A stretch of 64,000 nucleotides of DNA from Acidobacteriaceae bacterium KBS 83 (GTDB lineage Bacteria; Acidobacteriota; Terriglobia; Terriglobales; Acidobacteriaceae). The notes beneath the pieces are model-generated. The model ran no database searches. It was not told where the DNA came from and was given only the letters and a program-made list of their open reading frames with translations. The stretch is from positions 573,378 through 637,377 of the forward strand of contig KB906733.1 of the NCBI GenBank assembly GCA_000381585.1. Direction: 5' to 3'. The translations under genes were made by a program, and so were the position numbers. Every line of letters begins with the position of its first letter. The first letter of the stretch is position 1. Positions 1-10,252 of this stretch are shown here, in pieces.

Positions 1-1
1 C

Positions 2-283
2 GAGGGAATCGAACTCGCATTCAGCAGCGAGGACCTTCCATACCTGGGTGTCTGGATGTGCCGGGCTGCGTGGCCGGAATCTGGCACGGCGAAACAATAC
101 ACAGTCGCTTTCGAACCGACGGGCGCGCCGCATGACAGTCTGGCGGATGCCGAGCGCGATGGCAGCGCCTGGCGGCTCGCGCCCGGAGAGGGACGCGCAT
201 GGACGCTTCGCTTCCGGATCGGCTCGTGTGCCGAAATCGAAGCAAGGTATCCGCAGCCGGGGAGGGCTCATGATCGCGCTTGA
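2..283 (+). CDS. Aldose 1-epimerase-like protein, C-terminal part (5' end outside window)
   Basis: An open frame enters from the window edge and ends at TGA 281-283. The visible 93 residues (YLGVWMCRAAWPE, then YTVAFEPTGAPHDSL and a hydrophobic WTLRFRI strand) resemble the last beta-strands of galactose-mutarotase-like proteins. It overlaps the galK start by 14 bases, so the two are probably co-translated. A mutarotase feeding alpha-galactose to galactokinase would fit. Only the C-terminus is visible and no catalytic residue can be checked, so the family call rests on the fold-like tail and on context. Confidence 0.55.
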   Translation, partial: EGIELAFSSEDLPYLGVWMCRAAWPESGTAKQYTVAFEPTGAPHDSLADAERDGSAWRLAPGEGRAWTLRFRIGSCAEIEARYPQPGRAHDRA

Positions 284-1433
284 GCCGCTTGTGCGCCGGC
301 ATGTGGAACGCTTCGGCGTGGCGGAGCGGGCCTTCCAGGCGCCAGGACGCGTGAATTTGATCGGCGAGCATACGGACTACACGGGCGGCCTGGTGATGCC
401 GGCTGCGATTGACTTCAATACTGTTGCAGTGGTGGGGCCGACGAAGGGCGGCAGGAGCGTCATTCATTCGGTTGATTTCAAGAAGGAGTTCGAGTTCGAC
501 GCGAGTGCGCTCCCGGAGAAGGCGAAGCACGACTGGACGGACTATCCCGCGGGCGTGCTGTGGAGTCTGAAGCAGTCCGGAGTTGTAACGCCGCAGTTCA
601 CCATGACGCTTCAGGGTGACGTGCCGCTGGGTGCGGGTTTGAGCTCGTCGGCATCGATCGAGGTTGCGGTTGCGCTTGCCGCGCTCGCGCTGGCGGGCAA
701 ATCGATGGCGCTGACGGACGTTGCGCTTGCCTGCAAGAAGGCAGAGAACGGATTTGTCGGCGCGCAGAGCGGCATCATGGACCAATACATTGCCTGCTGC
801 GGAGTGAAGGACCACGCGCTGGTGATTGATACGCGCGACCTGGGATCGCGAGCGGTGCCGCTGCCGTCTGACGTGCGGCTGGTCATCTGCAATTCGATGG
901 TGAAGCATTCGCACGCGGGCGGCGAGTATAACGAGCGCCGCGCCGAGGTGGAGGAAGGAAGCCGGGCGCTGCGTGCTGCGAATCCGGATATTCATGAACT
1001 GCGCGACGCGAGGCTCGAGGATCTGGAGGAGGCGCGTGGCTCGATGTCCGAGAATGCCTTCCTCCGCTGCCGGCACATCATTACGGAGAATGTGCGCGTG
1101 GAGGAGGCCGCCACAGCGCTGGCAGCCGGCGACATGAAGCGCATGGGAGAGCTTATGGCAGAGGCACACGCGAGCTATCGCGACGATTTCGCGGCAAGCT
1201 GTCCGGAGGTCGATCTGCTGGTGGAGCTTGCCGCGGCGGAGCCCGGGCTTATCGGAGCGCGGCTGACAGGCGGAGGGTTTGGCGGATGTACTGTCAACCT
1301 AGTTGAAGCGGCACATGCGGAAGCATTCCGCAGAGACATTCATTCCGCTTATCTGGAGCGCGCCGGCATCGATGCGGAGATCTACCTGTGCCAGGCTGCA
1401 GCCGGCGCGTCGGAGCTTACTCTTGCCAAATGA
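270..1433 (+). CDS. galK: Galactokinase
   Basis: A 387-residue GHMP-family kinase that phosphorylates galactose to galactose-1-phosphate in the cytoplasmic Leloir pathway. The galactokinase signature GRVNLIGEHTDYTGG lies near residue 20. The ATP-binding GHMP motif (LGAGLSSSASIE) is near residue 115, and the C-terminal GGGFGGC motif is present. The ATG at 270 is chosen because it follows a GGGGAGG ribosome site and gives the usual N-terminus; the open frame extends further upstream but lacks similarity there. It overlaps the preceding epimerase-like frame, which suggests an operon. The length is normal for the family. Confidence 0.95.
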   Translation: MIALEPLVRRHVERFGVAERAFQAPGRVNLIGEHTDYTGGLVMPAAIDFNTVAVVGPTKGGRSVIHSVDFKKEFEFDASALPEKAKHDWTDYPAGVLWSLKQSGVVTPQFTMTLQGDVPLGAGLSSSASIEVAVALAALALAGKSMALTDVALACKKAENGFVGAQSGIMDQYIACCGVKDHALVIDTRDLGSRAVPLPSDVRLVICNSMVKHSHAGGEYNERRAEVEEGSRALRAANPDIHELRDARLEDLEEARGSMSENAFLRCRHIITENVRVEEAATALAAGDMKRMGELMAEAHASYRDDFAASCPEVDLLVELAAAEPGLIGARLTGGGFGGCTVNLVEAAHAEAFRRDIHSAYLERAGIDAEIYLCQAAAGASELTLAK

Positions 1434-1488
1434 TTTGCCTGCTCCTGGCAACCTGCCGGGGCACGCTCGGCTGATGTAGGGTCAAAGA

Positions 1489-2760
1489 ATGCGCCGCCTC
1501 TTGCTTGCATCGCTGCTGATTTTTGTTTTCTGGCCATTGGTGCATGCTGCGCCGCCTGCGAAGCCTCCGGTCATCGAGGTTCCGAACGCGGACAATAGCG
1601 CGGAGCAGCTTGCGAAGCACTACGTGGTGCTGGTTTCGATCGATGGCTTTCGCTACGACTATGCAAAGCTCTATGGAGCATCGCACCTGGATGCGATGGC
1701 GAAGGATGGCGCCTCGGCGCCTGGCGGCATGCTGCCAGCGTTTCCGTCGGTCACCTTTCCCAATCACTACACGCTGGTGACGGGACTCTATCCGGCGCAT
1801 CACGGCATTGTGGCCATGAGCTTCTATGACCCGGCGCGCAAAGAGCGTTATGCATTCAACGATGCGAAGACGGTGGCGGACGGAAGCTGGTATCGCGGGG
1901 TACCGCTGTGGTCCCTGGCGGAAAAGCAGGGGATGCGAGCCGCGTGCTTTTTCTGGCCTGGGTCGGAGGCAGAGATCGCAGGCAAGCGGCCCAGTTATTA
2001 CCTGAAGTACGACGATACGGTGCCGGATGACGATCGGGTGGATCAGGTGGTGGAGTGGCTGAAGCTGCCCGCGGAGAAGCGGCCACATTTCATCACGCTG
2101 TACTTTGGCGAAGTAGATCACGCGGGTCACGAATATGGTCCCGATGCGGCGGAGACTCGGGCGGCGGTGCGCCACGTAGATGGCGAGATCGGCACGCTGC
2201 GTTCGAAGCTCCGGAAGCTGCACCTCCCGATCGATCTGGTGGTTGTCTCCGATCACGGCATGGCGAAGGAGCAGGGTGACTGGATGGACCTGGACCAGTA
2301 CGCGGATTTCAGCGGAATGCAGACAGCGGGCGCGCTGATGTATCCGGATTCGGAAGAGGCGGCGGCGAAGCTCTACGCGAAATTGCGCATCGCCAACGGC
2401 AAGTTCACGGTGTATCGGCAGAACAGGATGCCGGCGGAGTTGAACTACACGGGTGAGCCACGCATTGGCGACCCGGTGGTAGTGGCGACCGGCCCGTATT
2501 CGATTCGTGTGCATGGGCCGGACGATCCGACAAAAAGCCATGCTCCGAATAAAGGCGTGCATGGTTATGATCCGAGTGTTGTACCTGAGATGCGTGCGAT
2601 CTTCTACGCGGAGGGGCCGGACATTCGCAAGGGCGAGGTGCTGAAGCCTTTCGAGAATGTAGGCGTCTATCCGTTTCTCGCGGAGATTCTTGGGCTGGAT
2701 GCTCCTGCGACGGACGGCAATGCTTCTGTGCTCGAGCCGGCCTTGATAGCCGCGCACTGA
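1489..2760 (+). CDS. Secreted ectonucleotide pyrophosphatase/phosphodiesterase-type protein
   Basis: A 423-residue alkaline-phosphatase-superfamily protein of the type I phosphodiesterase/nucleotide pyrophosphatase family. Residues 1-20 form a signal peptide (hydrophobic LLLASLLIFVFWPLVHA), so it acts outside the inner membrane. Metal ligands and the nucleophile fit the family: VSIDGFRYDY (first Asp), FPSVTFPNHYTLVTGLYP (nucleophile Thr in TFPNH), EVDHAGHEYGPD (Asp/His pair) and VVVSDHGM. Known relatives hydrolyse phosphodiester or pyrophosphate bonds of nucleotides or lipids; the substrate here cannot be told. It starts 55 bases after galK on the same strand. Confidence 0.9.
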   Translation: MRRLLLASLLIFVFWPLVHAAPPAKPPVIEVPNADNSAEQLAKHYVVLVSIDGFRYDYAKLYGASHLDAMAKDGASAPGGMLPAFPSVTFPNHYTLVTGLYPAHHGIVAMSFYDPARKERYAFNDAKTVADGSWYRGVPLWSLAEKQGMRAACFFWPGSEAEIAGKRPSYYLKYDDTVPDDDRVDQVVEWLKLPAEKRPHFITLYFGEVDHAGHEYGPDAAETRAAVRHVDGEIGTLRSKLRKLHLPIDLVVVSDHGMAKEQGDWMDLDQYADFSGMQTAGALMYPDSEEAAAKLYAKLRIANGKFTVYRQNRMPAELNYTGEPRIGDPVVVATGPYSIRVHGPDDPTKSHAPNKGVHGYDPSVVPEMRAIFYAEGPDIRKGEVLKPFENVGVYPFLAEILGLDAPATDGNASVLEPALIAAH

Positions 2761-2867
2761 AGCAAAAGGACAGACGGCTAAATGGAACGGATCGGCCCGG
2801 TAAGCCGTTTCTGTGAGAACGGCCGCGTCCGGAAACGAACGAAGTAAGCCGTTATGATGATGACCGC

Positions 2868-3788
2868 ATGACATATTTTCTGGGCTTGGATGCCGGAGGC
2901 ACCAGCACGCGAGCAGCGCTGGCCGACGACCGGCGTGTTCTGGGTCGCGCGAAGAGCGGCAGCATCAAGGTGATGCGCGTTTCGGCTGTCGTGGCCGAGG
3001 CGAATCTACGCGCTCTACTGGATGATGTGGCAAAGAGCAGCGGCGTGCCAATCACGGAGGTTGCCTCAACGTGCATTGGCACTGCCGGGAACACTGTATC
3101 GACGGTGACGGGATGGATATGGCAGACACTCGGTCCCATGCTGCGCGGCGATCTCATTGTGTGCGGCGATGTGGAGATAGCGCTGGATGCGGCGTTCCCT
3201 GGTGAGGCGGGCGTGCTGGTGATGGCAGGTACGGGCTCGAACACGCTGGGCCGCACCTCGAAGGGAGAGCTGACGACGGTAGGCGGTTGGGGACCACTGC
3301 TCGCGGATGAGGGATCCGGGCACTGGATCGGACTCCGGGCGCTACGAGCAGCGATTCGAGAGCACGATGAGCAGGGCAACAGCAAGCTGCTGAATGCCCT
3401 GGCTGCGCAGTGGAAGATAGACACGCTGGAGCAGGTAGTGGAAGCTTCCCATACCAATCCGCCGCCCGATTTCGCGGCGTTGACGCGCACGGTGGTCGAC
3501 GTGGCCGCGCAGGGAAATCGCCTGGCGCAATCGGTGCTGGTCGGCGGTGGGCGGGCACTCGGGGAAGATGCTTCGCTTGCACTGCGCAAGGTGCTGGCAC
3601 TGGAACCGACGGCGCCGCGCCGTGTGGCCTTTACTGGGAGCGTGCTCGAGAACATTTCGATGGTGCGCGATGCGATGATTGCCGAGATTGAGCGCGAGCA
3701 TCCTGGCGCTCAGGTGTTGCCCAACGCGGTGGATCCGACGGAGGGCGCGCTGTGGCGTGCCCGGCAGAATCTGCAGGAAGCGCCGTGA
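2868..3788 (+). CDS. BadF/BadG-type ATPase, N-acetylglucosamine-kinase-like
   Basis: A 306-residue ASKHA-fold kinase. The N-terminal phosphate-1 loop reads FLGLDAGGTSTRAALAD, and a second nucleotide loop contains VLVMAGTGSNTLGR and GGWGPLLADEGSGHWIG, the pattern of GlcNAc kinases in the BadF/BadG/BcrA/BcrD family. GlcNAc phosphorylation during amino-sugar salvage is therefore the likely role, but substrate residues were not resolved. Its stop overlaps the start of the endonuclease IV gene by four bases (GTGA), pointing to translational coupling. Confidence 0.87.
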   Translation: MTYFLGLDAGGTSTRAALADDRRVLGRAKSGSIKVMRVSAVVAEANLRALLDDVAKSSGVPITEVASTCIGTAGNTVSTVTGWIWQTLGPMLRGDLIVCGDVEIALDAAFPGEAGVLVMAGTGSNTLGRTSKGELTTVGGWGPLLADEGSGHWIGLRALRAAIREHDEQGNSKLLNALAAQWKIDTLEQVVEASHTNPPPDFAALTRTVVDVAAQGNRLAQSVLVGGGRALGEDASLALRKVLALEPTAPRRVAFTGSVLENISMVRDAMIAEIEREHPGAQVLPNAVDPTEGALWRARQNLQEAP

Positions 3789-4684
3789 CGGAGAAGATCG
3801 AACCGCCCGCTGCCCGGCCACGCATTGGCGTACATCTCTCAACCGCGGGCGGCGTGTTTCGGGCGGCGGAGCGCGCGCACGAAATTGGCGCGAATACCTT
3901 CCAGATATTTTCTTCGAGTCCGCGTATGTGGCGTCAGCCGAAGATCGCCGCTGATCATTGTGCGCAGATGTGTGAGCTGCGGGAGCGCTTCGATGTGAGT
4001 CCGCTGGTGATCCATGCGAGCTATTTGATCAATGTGGCGGCGCAATCGGACACCGTCTGGAAGAACTCAATTGCGGCGCTGCGTGGCGAGATTGGACGCG
4101 CGCTGGAGCTTGGGGCGGAGTACCTAGTGCTGCATCCCGGGTCGTGGCGCGGGATGACGCGCGAGGCGGGGCTGCTGCGGGCGGCGGAAGCGATCGAGCG
4201 GGCAATGGATGGGCTGGCGTGGCAGGAGTGTGATTTCCGCGTGCTGATCGAGAACACGGCGGGGGCAGAATTCTCTCTAGGTTCGAATTTCGAGCAAGTG
4301 GGCGAGCTGGTCGAGAAGCTGCGGCCCCTTGCACCGGTTGGTGCGTGCCTGGACACGTGTCACTGCCATGTCGCTGGCTATGACATTGTGACCAGCAATG
4401 GCTTTGAGGATATGGTGGCACAGATTGAGCGGTTGATCGGGCTCGATACGGTTCGCGTGTGGCATATGAACGATGCGAAGGCGCCGCGGGGCTCGAAGCT
4501 GGACCGGCACGAGCATATCGGCGAGGGAACGATTGGGGTGGGGGCCTTCCGGCGTGTTCTGAACGATCCGCGCTTCCGCCACTGCGCTTTCGTTGCCGAG
4601 ACTCCGGTGGATGAACCGGGCGACGATGCGCGCAATGTGAACGTGCTCAAGTCGCTGGTGGGCAGGGCTGCTTCGACGAAATAG
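3785..4684 (+). CDS. nfo: Deoxyribonuclease IV (AP endonuclease)
   Basis: A 299-residue TIM-barrel endonuclease that cleaves DNA 5' of abasic sites in base-excision repair. Visible family features are GVHLSTAGGV near the start, NTFQIFSSSPRMW, the metal-site segments VIHASYLINVA and LVLHPGSW, IENTAGAEFSLGS, and LDTCHCHVAGYD. The GTG at 3785 overlaps the preceding stop by four bases and has GGAAG upstream. An ATG 33 bases further upstream is possible but lies inside the preceding gene. The three-metal ligand set appears intact. Confidence 0.93.
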   Translation: MTEKIEPPAARPRIGVHLSTAGGVFRAAERAHEIGANTFQIFSSSPRMWRQPKIAADHCAQMCELRERFDVSPLVIHASYLINVAAQSDTVWKNSIAALRGEIGRALELGAEYLVLHPGSWRGMTREAGLLRAAEAIERAMDGLAWQECDFRVLIENTAGAEFSLGSNFEQVGELVEKLRPLAPVGACLDTCHCHVAGYDIVTSNGFEDMVAQIERLIGLDTVRVWHMNDAKAPRGSKLDRHEHIGEGTIGVGAFRRVLNDPRFRHCAFVAETPVDEPGDDARNVNVLKSLVGRAASTK

Positions 4685-4716
4685 CTGCGCCAGCGGCGAT
4701 ACAATCGTTAGTACAC

Positions 4717-7293
4717 ATGGCAACCCAGCGAGAGACGCCCCGCGCGGACGCGAGCGTGGATACTCATACCAGCAGCAGTCCATCTGCGGCGAACGCAAAG
4801 GCGCGCCCCGAGGTCCGTTACGACCCGGCGGAGATTGAAACGCGCTGGCAGGCGCGGTGGGCCGCGCAACCGGAGCTGTATGCAGCCGAGCCGGCGACGA
4901 GCCGGAAGCCGAAGTACTACGTGCTCGAGATGCTGCCGTATCCCTCTGGACAATTGCACATGGGCCACGTGCGCAACTATGCGATCGGCGATGCGCTGGC
5001 GCGTTACATGTGGATGCAGGGCTACAACGTGCTGCATCCGATGGGCTGGGATGCCTTCGGCCTGCCGGCGGAGAACGCCGCGCTCAAGAACAACACGCCG
5101 CCGCGCGAGTGGACCCAGAAAAACATTGCCGCGATGCGGGTACAGATGGACCGCCTTGGCTTGAGCTACGACTGGGCCACCGAGGTGACGACGTGTCTGC
5201 CGGATTATTACCGGTGGAACCAGTGGTTCTTTTTACGCATGTACGAGCGCGGTTTGGCATATCGCAAGAAGAGCAAGGTGAACTGGTGTCCGGAGTGCCA
5301 GACCGTGCTGGCGAACGAGCAGGTGATCAACGGCTACTGCTGGCGGCACGAAGAAACCCTTGTGGAGCAGCGCGAGCTGGAGCAGTGGTTTCTGCGGACG
5401 ACACAATACGCGCAGGAACTGCTGGATGGGCTGGACAAGCTGGATAACTGGCCCGAGCGCGTGCGCACCATGCAGCGCAATTGGATTGGCCGCAGTGAGG
5501 GTGCGACCGTCGGATTTGCGATTGAAGGCCGCAGCGATGTGGTGAAGGTATTCACCACGCGCATCGATACGATCTTCGGAGCCACGAGCTTGCAACTGGC
5601 ACCAGAGCATCCGCTGATTCGCGCTTTCGCGGACCAGGACGCGGAGCTTGCGAAGCGGGTTGCGGCACTTACTGACGAGCAGAACCACGCGCGCGAGTCG
5701 GGCGACGTCGGGGGAATCGAGAAGCACGGCGTCTTCACGGGGCACTACGCAGTGAATCCGTTCACGCAGGAACGCGTGCCGGTCTGGGCTGCGAACTATG
5801 TGCTGCTGGATTACGGTATGGGCGCAATCATGTCAGTGCCGGGGCATGACGAGCGCGACTATGACTTTGCATCGAAGTACGGCATCGCCATCAAACGTGT
5901 GATCCGCGAGAAGGAGCCGGGAGAAGCTCCAGCGCCGCTGCCGTTTGCTTCCGAAGACGCTGTGCTGGTCGATTCGGGCGAGTGGACTGGATTGAGCTGC
6001 GCGGAGGCGCAGCAGAAGATGACGGCCTTTGCGAAGGCGAAGGGCTTTGGAGAAGCGACGGTCACGTTCCGATTGAAGGACTGGGGCGTGAGCCGGCAGC
6101 GCTACTGGGGCACGCCGATCCCGATGCTTTACTGCGCCAAGGATGGCATTGTGCCGGTTCCGGATGATCAATTGCCGGTGCTGCTGCCGGAGCATGTCGA
6201 GATCACTCAGGAGGGCGGCTCACCGTTGGCGAAGCTGCCGGAGTTTGTGAATGCCACCTGTCCGAAGTGCGGCGGCCCGGCGCGACGCGAGACCGACACG
6301 ATGGATACGTTTGTCGATTCATCCTGGTACTTCTATCGTTATACGAGCGCGAAGGACGACACCTCGCCATTTGATACCAATGCGGTGGCTTATTGGTTTC
6401 CCATCGACCAGTACATCGGTGGCGTGGAACATGCGATTTTGCACCTGATCTACTCGCGGTTCTGGACCAAGGTGATGCGCGATCTGGGCTTGATCCGGAA
6501 CGATGAACCGGTGGCGCGGCTGTTTACGCAGGGCATGGTGATCAAGAACGGCGCCAAGATGTCGAAGTCCAAGGGAAATGTCGTGTCGCCGGACGAGATG
6601 ATTGCGCAGTATGGCGCCGACGCAGCACGCATGTACGCACTGTTTGCGGCGCCGCCCGACCGCGATCTGGATTGGCAGGAGGACGGTGTCGCGGGTGTGA
6701 GCCGGTTCCTGGCGCGCGTGTATCGCTTTGTGGTGCGCCATGCAGAGCTGGCACGTAGCGCATCGCGAGCATCCGCGGAGGCATCGCCGGCTGCGACGAT
6801 GTTGCTGCGCAAGCTGCACCAGACGATCCGCAAGATCACGCAGGACTTCGGCGGGCGCTGGCATTTCAATACGTCGATTGCCGCGATCATGGAGTTGGTG
6901 AACGAGCTGACGGCCGCGGATGCAGCCATCGCCGAGGGCGAAGTCGCCCCAGCAACGGTTGCGTCAATTCTGGAATCGTTGGTGTTGATGCTGGGGCCGT
7001 TCGCGCCGCATCTCGCCGCTGAATTGTGGGAGCAGATCGGCCGGTGCGATGGAGTTCTGCGCCACGCTTGGCCGAAATTCGACGAGGCTCTGGCACGCGA
7101 AGACGAGATCGAAGTGCCGGTGCAGATCAACGGCAAACTTCGATCGCTCATCAAGGTGTCGGTGGATGCGTCGCGGGAGACATTGGAAGCTTCGGCGCGC
7201 GCGGACGAGAAGGTGCAGAGTGCATTGGCGGCCAAGACGGTCGTGAAGGTGATCGTGGTGCCGGGCAAGCTGATCAACTTTGTGGTCCGGTGA
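4717..7293 (+). CDS. leuS: Leucyl-tRNA synthetase
   Basis: An 858-residue class Ia aminoacyl-tRNA synthetase charging tRNA-Leu. The HIGH box appears as YPSGQLHMGHVRNYAIGD near residue 75 and the KMSKS loop as GAKMSKSKGNVVSPDE near residue 610. Between them lie zinc-ribbon cysteines (NWCPECQTVLA; CPKCGG) and the CP1 editing domain. The C-terminal anticodon-binding region and the short final domain are complete. The first ~30 residues are Ser/Ala-rich and not conserved, so the exact start is less certain than the identity. Normal length. Confidence 0.98.
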   Translation: MATQRETPRADASVDTHTSSSPSAANAKARPEVRYDPAEIETRWQARWAAQPELYAAEPATSRKPKYYVLEMLPYPSGQLHMGHVRNYAIGDALARYMWMQGYNVLHPMGWDAFGLPAENAALKNNTPPREWTQKNIAAMRVQMDRLGLSYDWATEVTTCLPDYYRWNQWFFLRMYERGLAYRKKSKVNWCPECQTVLANEQVINGYCWRHEETLVEQRELEQWFLRTTQYAQELLDGLDKLDNWPERVRTMQRNWIGRSEGATVGFAIEGRSDVVKVFTTRIDTIFGATSLQLAPEHPLIRAFADQDAELAKRVAALTDEQNHARESGDVGGIEKHGVFTGHYAVNPFTQERVPVWAANYVLLDYGMGAIMSVPGHDERDYDFASKYGIAIKRVIREKEPGEAPAPLPFASEDAVLVDSGEWTGLSCAEAQQKMTAFAKAKGFGEATVTFRLKDWGVSRQRYWGTPIPMLYCAKDGIVPVPDDQLPVLLPEHVEITQEGGSPLAKLPEFVNATCPKCGGPARRETDTMDTFVDSSWYFYRYTSAKDDTSPFDTNAVAYWFPIDQYIGGVEHAILHLIYSRFWTKVMRDLGLIRNDEPVARLFTQGMVIKNGAKMSKSKGNVVSPDEMIAQYGADAARMYALFAAPPDRDLDWQEDGVAGVSRFLARVYRFVVRHAELARSASRASAEASPAATMLLRKLHQTIRKITQDFGGRWHFNTSIAAIMELVNELTAADAAIAEGEVAPATVASILESLVLMLGPFAPHLAAELWEQIGRCDGVLRHAWPKFDEALAREDEIEVPVQINGKLRSLIKVSVDASRETLEASARADEKVQSALAAKTVVKVIVVPGKLINFVVR

Positions 7294-7294
7294 C

Positions 7295-8242
7295 GTGAAA
7301 GGCGTGCATTCTTCGCCGCCGCATCGCATCACCCATGCGGGACGCGTACGCGGCACCCAGTCGCTGTTACAAATACAGGCGCAGTGCTGGCGGCGTCCTG
7401 GGCTGATCGCGCGCGAGCTGGCGTGGCGCTGGCTGTTCGGTATCCCGGCGCTGCTGTTGCTGTTTGCACTCGGACGACGGCTGCTGGCGATTCTCTTTGC
7501 GGCCCATACGGGAGTCGAAGACTTCTCGCTGCAACAGCCGGCGATGGCGGCGCAGATTGTCCGTTCGTCCTACGATGCGATAGCTCCTCCAGCACTCGGA
7601 CTTGCGCGGTGGGCCGTGCCGCTGCTGCTCGCTGGCTGGGCTGTTGCTTCCGGCGTCGGTCGAGCTTTTGTCTTGCGTGTGCTGGTGCCGGGCAGGGATT
7701 TGAGTCCGGTATCCCTGGTGTTGCTGCAACTGTTGCGTGTTATTGCGCTGGTACTCAGCTGGTACGTGTGGTTTGTGCTGGTGCGCTGGGCCGCTGCACG
7801 CGATGTGACACATGTGCCGCAGGGTACCGAACCGAACATGGTGGCGTTTGCCGCGTGGCTGATCTGCCTGTCGCTGGGCAGCTTTATCGTGTGGGCACTG
7901 TGGAGTTGGGTGCTGTCCATTGCGGGCGTGCTGATGGTGGCGGAGGATCGCAGCCTGATCTCCGCATTGGCAGCGAGCGTGCAGTTGGGGCCGCTGACGA
8001 TGCAACTGGTGGAGGTGAACCTCGTGCTTGGGATCGTGAAGCTGGCGCTGATTGTGCTGGCGATGGTCTTCTCGGCGATTCCGCTGCCGTTTCAGGCGCA
8101 GATGAGCGGAAACGCGCTGTATCTATGGTGGACAGCGGTAGGCATCTGGTATCTGGCGGCTTCGGATTTCTTTCAGGTAGCTCGGCTGGCGGCGTTTGTC
8201 GCGTTCCGGCAGAGTCGATCAGAACTTCGGAGTAACATGTAG
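7295..8242 (+). CDS. Multi-pass membrane protein of unknown function
   Basis: About 315 residues with around six hydrophobic segments (for example [57 protein letters not shown] and [20 protein letters not shown]). There is no recognisable catalytic motif. It starts directly after leuS and ends two bases before the guaA start, so it is sandwiched in a probable leuS-X-guaA transcript. The start is uncertain: GTG 7295 is used, TTG 7280 is an alternative overlapping leuS, and neither has a clear ribosome site. I do not recognise the family; a permease-like or regulatory membrane role would be a guess. Confidence 0.68.
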   Translation: MKGVHSSPPHRITHAGRVRGTQSLLQIQAQCWRRPGLIARELAWRWLFGIPALLLLFALGRRLLAILFAAHTGVEDFSLQQPAMAAQIVRSSYDAIAPPALGLARWAVPLLLAGWAVASGVGRAFVLRVLVPGRDLSPVSLVLLQLLRVIALVLSWYVWFVLVRWAAARDVTHVPQGTEPNMVAFAAWLICLSLGSFIVWALWSWVLSIAGVLMVAEDRSLISALAASVQLGPLTMQLVEVNLVLGIVKLALIVLAMVFSAIPLPFQAQMSGNALYLWWTAVGIWYLAASDFFQVARLAAFVAFRQSRSELRSNM

Positions 8243-8243
8243 C

Positions 8244-9794
8244 GTGGACACCCAGTCGATCGTCATCCTGGACTTTGGCTCGCAATACACCCAGTTGATT
8301 GCGCGCCGCATCCGCGAACAGAATGTCTTTTCCGCTGTGCTGCCCTGCACGGCATCTCTTGAAGAAATCCAATCCTATAAGCCGATCGGCATTGTGCTGT
8401 CTGGTGGGCCGTGCTCCGTGTACGACGCAGATGCGCCTCCCGCCGATGCAGAGGTGCTGGGACTCGACGTGCCGGTGCTGGGCATCTGCTATGGGCTCCA
8501 GTTCATCACGCATCACCTGGGCGGTAAGGTTCGCTCGGCAGAGAAGCGCGAGTACGGACATGCGGAGGTCAACATTGTCGACACGAAAAATCCGCTGTTC
8601 GAGAGCCTTCCCGCGGATTTGACGGTGTGGATGTCGCATGGCGATGAGGCGCTGGAGTTACCTGCCGGCTTTCACCTTACGGCCAAAACGGCGAATGCTG
8701 TGGCGGGAATTGCAAATCCAGAGCGGCGCATCTGGGCGGTGCAGTTTCATCCCGAAGTGCATCACACGCGGCAGGGAACTGCGCTTCTGCGGAATTTCCT
8801 TTTCAACATCTGTGACGCGAAGGCCGACTGGACGCCGGCGCATTTTGTGCAGAGCACGGTTGCCGCGATCAAGGACAAGGTCGGTGACAAGCATGCGATC
8901 TGCGCGCTTTCGGGCGGCGTTGATTCGTCGGTGGCGGCGGTGTTGGTTCATCGGGCGATCGGCGATCAGCTTACGTGCGTCTTTGTGAACAACGGCGTGC
9001 TGCGGCGCAATGAGTTCTTCAAGGTGCAGCAGACAATGCGCGACAAGCTGGGTCTCAACCTTGTCGCCGTGGACGCTAGTACGCGCTTTCTTGCGAAGCT
9101 CGAGGGCGTGACGGATCCGGAGACGAAGCGCAAGGCGATCGGTAATGAATTCATCGCGGTGTTCGATGACGAAGCACATCGCATCTCCGCGACCACGGGT
9201 GGCGTGGATTTCCTGGTACAGGGCACGCTCTATCCGGATGTGATCGAAAGCTCATCGGTGAAGGGGCCATCACAGACGATCAAGAGCCATCACAACGTTG
9301 GCGGCCTGCCGGAGACAATGAAGCTCAAACTGATAGAGCCGCTGCGCGATCTGTTCAAGGATGAAGTTCGGCGCATTGGCCGGGATCTCGGCATGCCGGA
9401 AGAGATCCTGGAGCGGCAGCCATTCCCGGGTCCCGGGCTTGCGGTGCGCATCCTCGGCGAGGTTACGGCGGAACGTGTGGCGCTGCTGCAGGAGGCGGAC
9501 GAGGTCGTCGTGAATGAGATCAAGGCCGCCGGGCTCTACCGGCAAATCTGGCAATCTTTCGCGGTGCTGCTGCCGGTGAAGAGCGTCGGCGTAATGGGCG
9601 ACCAGCGCACCTACGCATATACATGCGCGATCCGCGCGGTGCACTCGGAAGACGGCATGACGGCGGACTGGGTGCCGCTGCCCTACGAGGTGCTGAAGCG
9701 GATCTCGAGCCGGATTGTGAATGAGATCCGCGGCATCAACCGGGTGGTCTACGACATCACGTCGAAACCGCCGGGGACGATTGAGTGGGAGTAG
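8244..9794 (+). CDS. guaA: GMP synthase (glutamine-hydrolysing)
   Basis: A 516-residue enzyme converting XMP to GMP with glutamine as amide donor. The N-terminal class I glutamine amidotransferase begins [19 protein letters not shown], with nucleophile Cys in LGICYG and the His-Glu pair in [10 protein letters not shown]. The ATP pyrophosphatase domain has the P-loop [14 protein letters not shown]. The dimerisation domain ends with the near-invariant [14 protein letters not shown]. The start is GTG 8244, preceded by GGAG at 8229; an in-frame upstream extension would overlap the membrane-protein gene and adds nothing conserved. Confidence 0.98.
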   Translation: MDTQSIVILDFGSQYTQLIARRIREQNVFSAVLPCTASLEEIQSYKPIGIVLSGGPCSVYDADAPPADAEVLGLDVPVLGICYGLQFITHHLGGKVRSAEKREYGHAEVNIVDTKNPLFESLPADLTVWMSHGDEALELPAGFHLTAKTANAVAGIANPERRIWAVQFHPEVHHTRQGTALLRNFLFNICDAKADWTPAHFVQSTVAAIKDKVGDKHAICALSGGVDSSVAAVLVHRAIGDQLTCVFVNNGVLRRNEFFKVQQTMRDKLGLNLVAVDASTRFLAKLEGVTDPETKRKAIGNEFIAVFDDEAHRISATTGGVDFLVQGTLYPDVIESSSVKGPSQTIKSHHNVGGLPETMKLKLIEPLRDLFKDEVRRIGRDLGMPEEILERQPFPGPGLAVRILGEVTAERVALLQEADEVVVNEIKAAGLYRQIWQSFAVLLPVKSVGVMGDQRTYAYTCAIRAVHSEDGMTADWVPLPYEVLKRISSRIVNEIRGINRVVYDITSKPPGTIEWE

Positions 9795-10009
9795 TGCCCT
9801 GTCGGACCGTGGCGTTCGTGCGCCAGCCGGGTCCGATGTGCGGCGGCTCTATCAAGATTCCCATTTAGGAACCAGGAAAGACCCTCTCCTCGGGCATTCA
9901 CCCTCTGAACAGACAACCCGTGACTCAAGGGTGTTATTCCCAGTCCACAGTGACGACAGGCATGCTGGGTGGGTTTGCCGCCACTGGCGGGACAAGGAAA
10001 AAGGGCACA

Positions 10010-10210
10010 ATGACGGTGTATCGTGTTGAATTGGAACGACTTGATCACGGGTATGAGGCCCGTGTGCCGGAGATCAACGGTTTTCTCTGCGAGGGTTTAA
10101 CTGAAGGCGAAACGCTATCGCGTCTGAGACAGAAACTGGACCGGTATCGCGCGGAAACGGGTGCGGCACTCGATTTCCCGACCGTAAGGCTGGAAGTCTA
10201 TCGGACCTGA
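10010..10210 (+). CDS. Small HicB-like protein (orphan)
   Basis: A 66-residue protein starting at ATG 10010 behind AAAAAGGGCACA. The pattern YRVELERLDHGYEARVPEIN, then a glycine, a LTEGE turn and a helix, matches the small partial RNase-H-like fold of HicB antitoxins (strand, strand, helix). No DNA-binding tail and no HicA-type toxin are visible on either side. It may therefore be a solitary HicB-like protein rather than half of a toxin-antitoxin pair. The 215 bases between guaA and this gene show nothing recognisable. The family call is tentative. Confidence 0.55.
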   Translation: MTVYRVELERLDHGYEARVPEINGFLCEGLTEGETLSRLRQKLDRYRAETGAALDFPTVRLEVYRT

Positions 10211-10252
10211 CAGTAGTTTCAAGGTCGGGTCGCTCTTGGTTGCCTCGAGAAG

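Noticed and set aside
9749..10048. A 99-residue frame on the - strand opposite the guaA 3' end
   Set aside because: Its C-terminal part is the reverse complement of the conserved guaA end ([14 protein letters not shown]), which produces an apparently conserved peptide in many genomes. No ribosome site or codon pattern supports it.
10010..10210. HicAB toxin-antitoxin system
   Set aside because: Only a HicB-like protein is present. No HicA-type small double-stranded-RNA-binding-fold toxin lies on either side.
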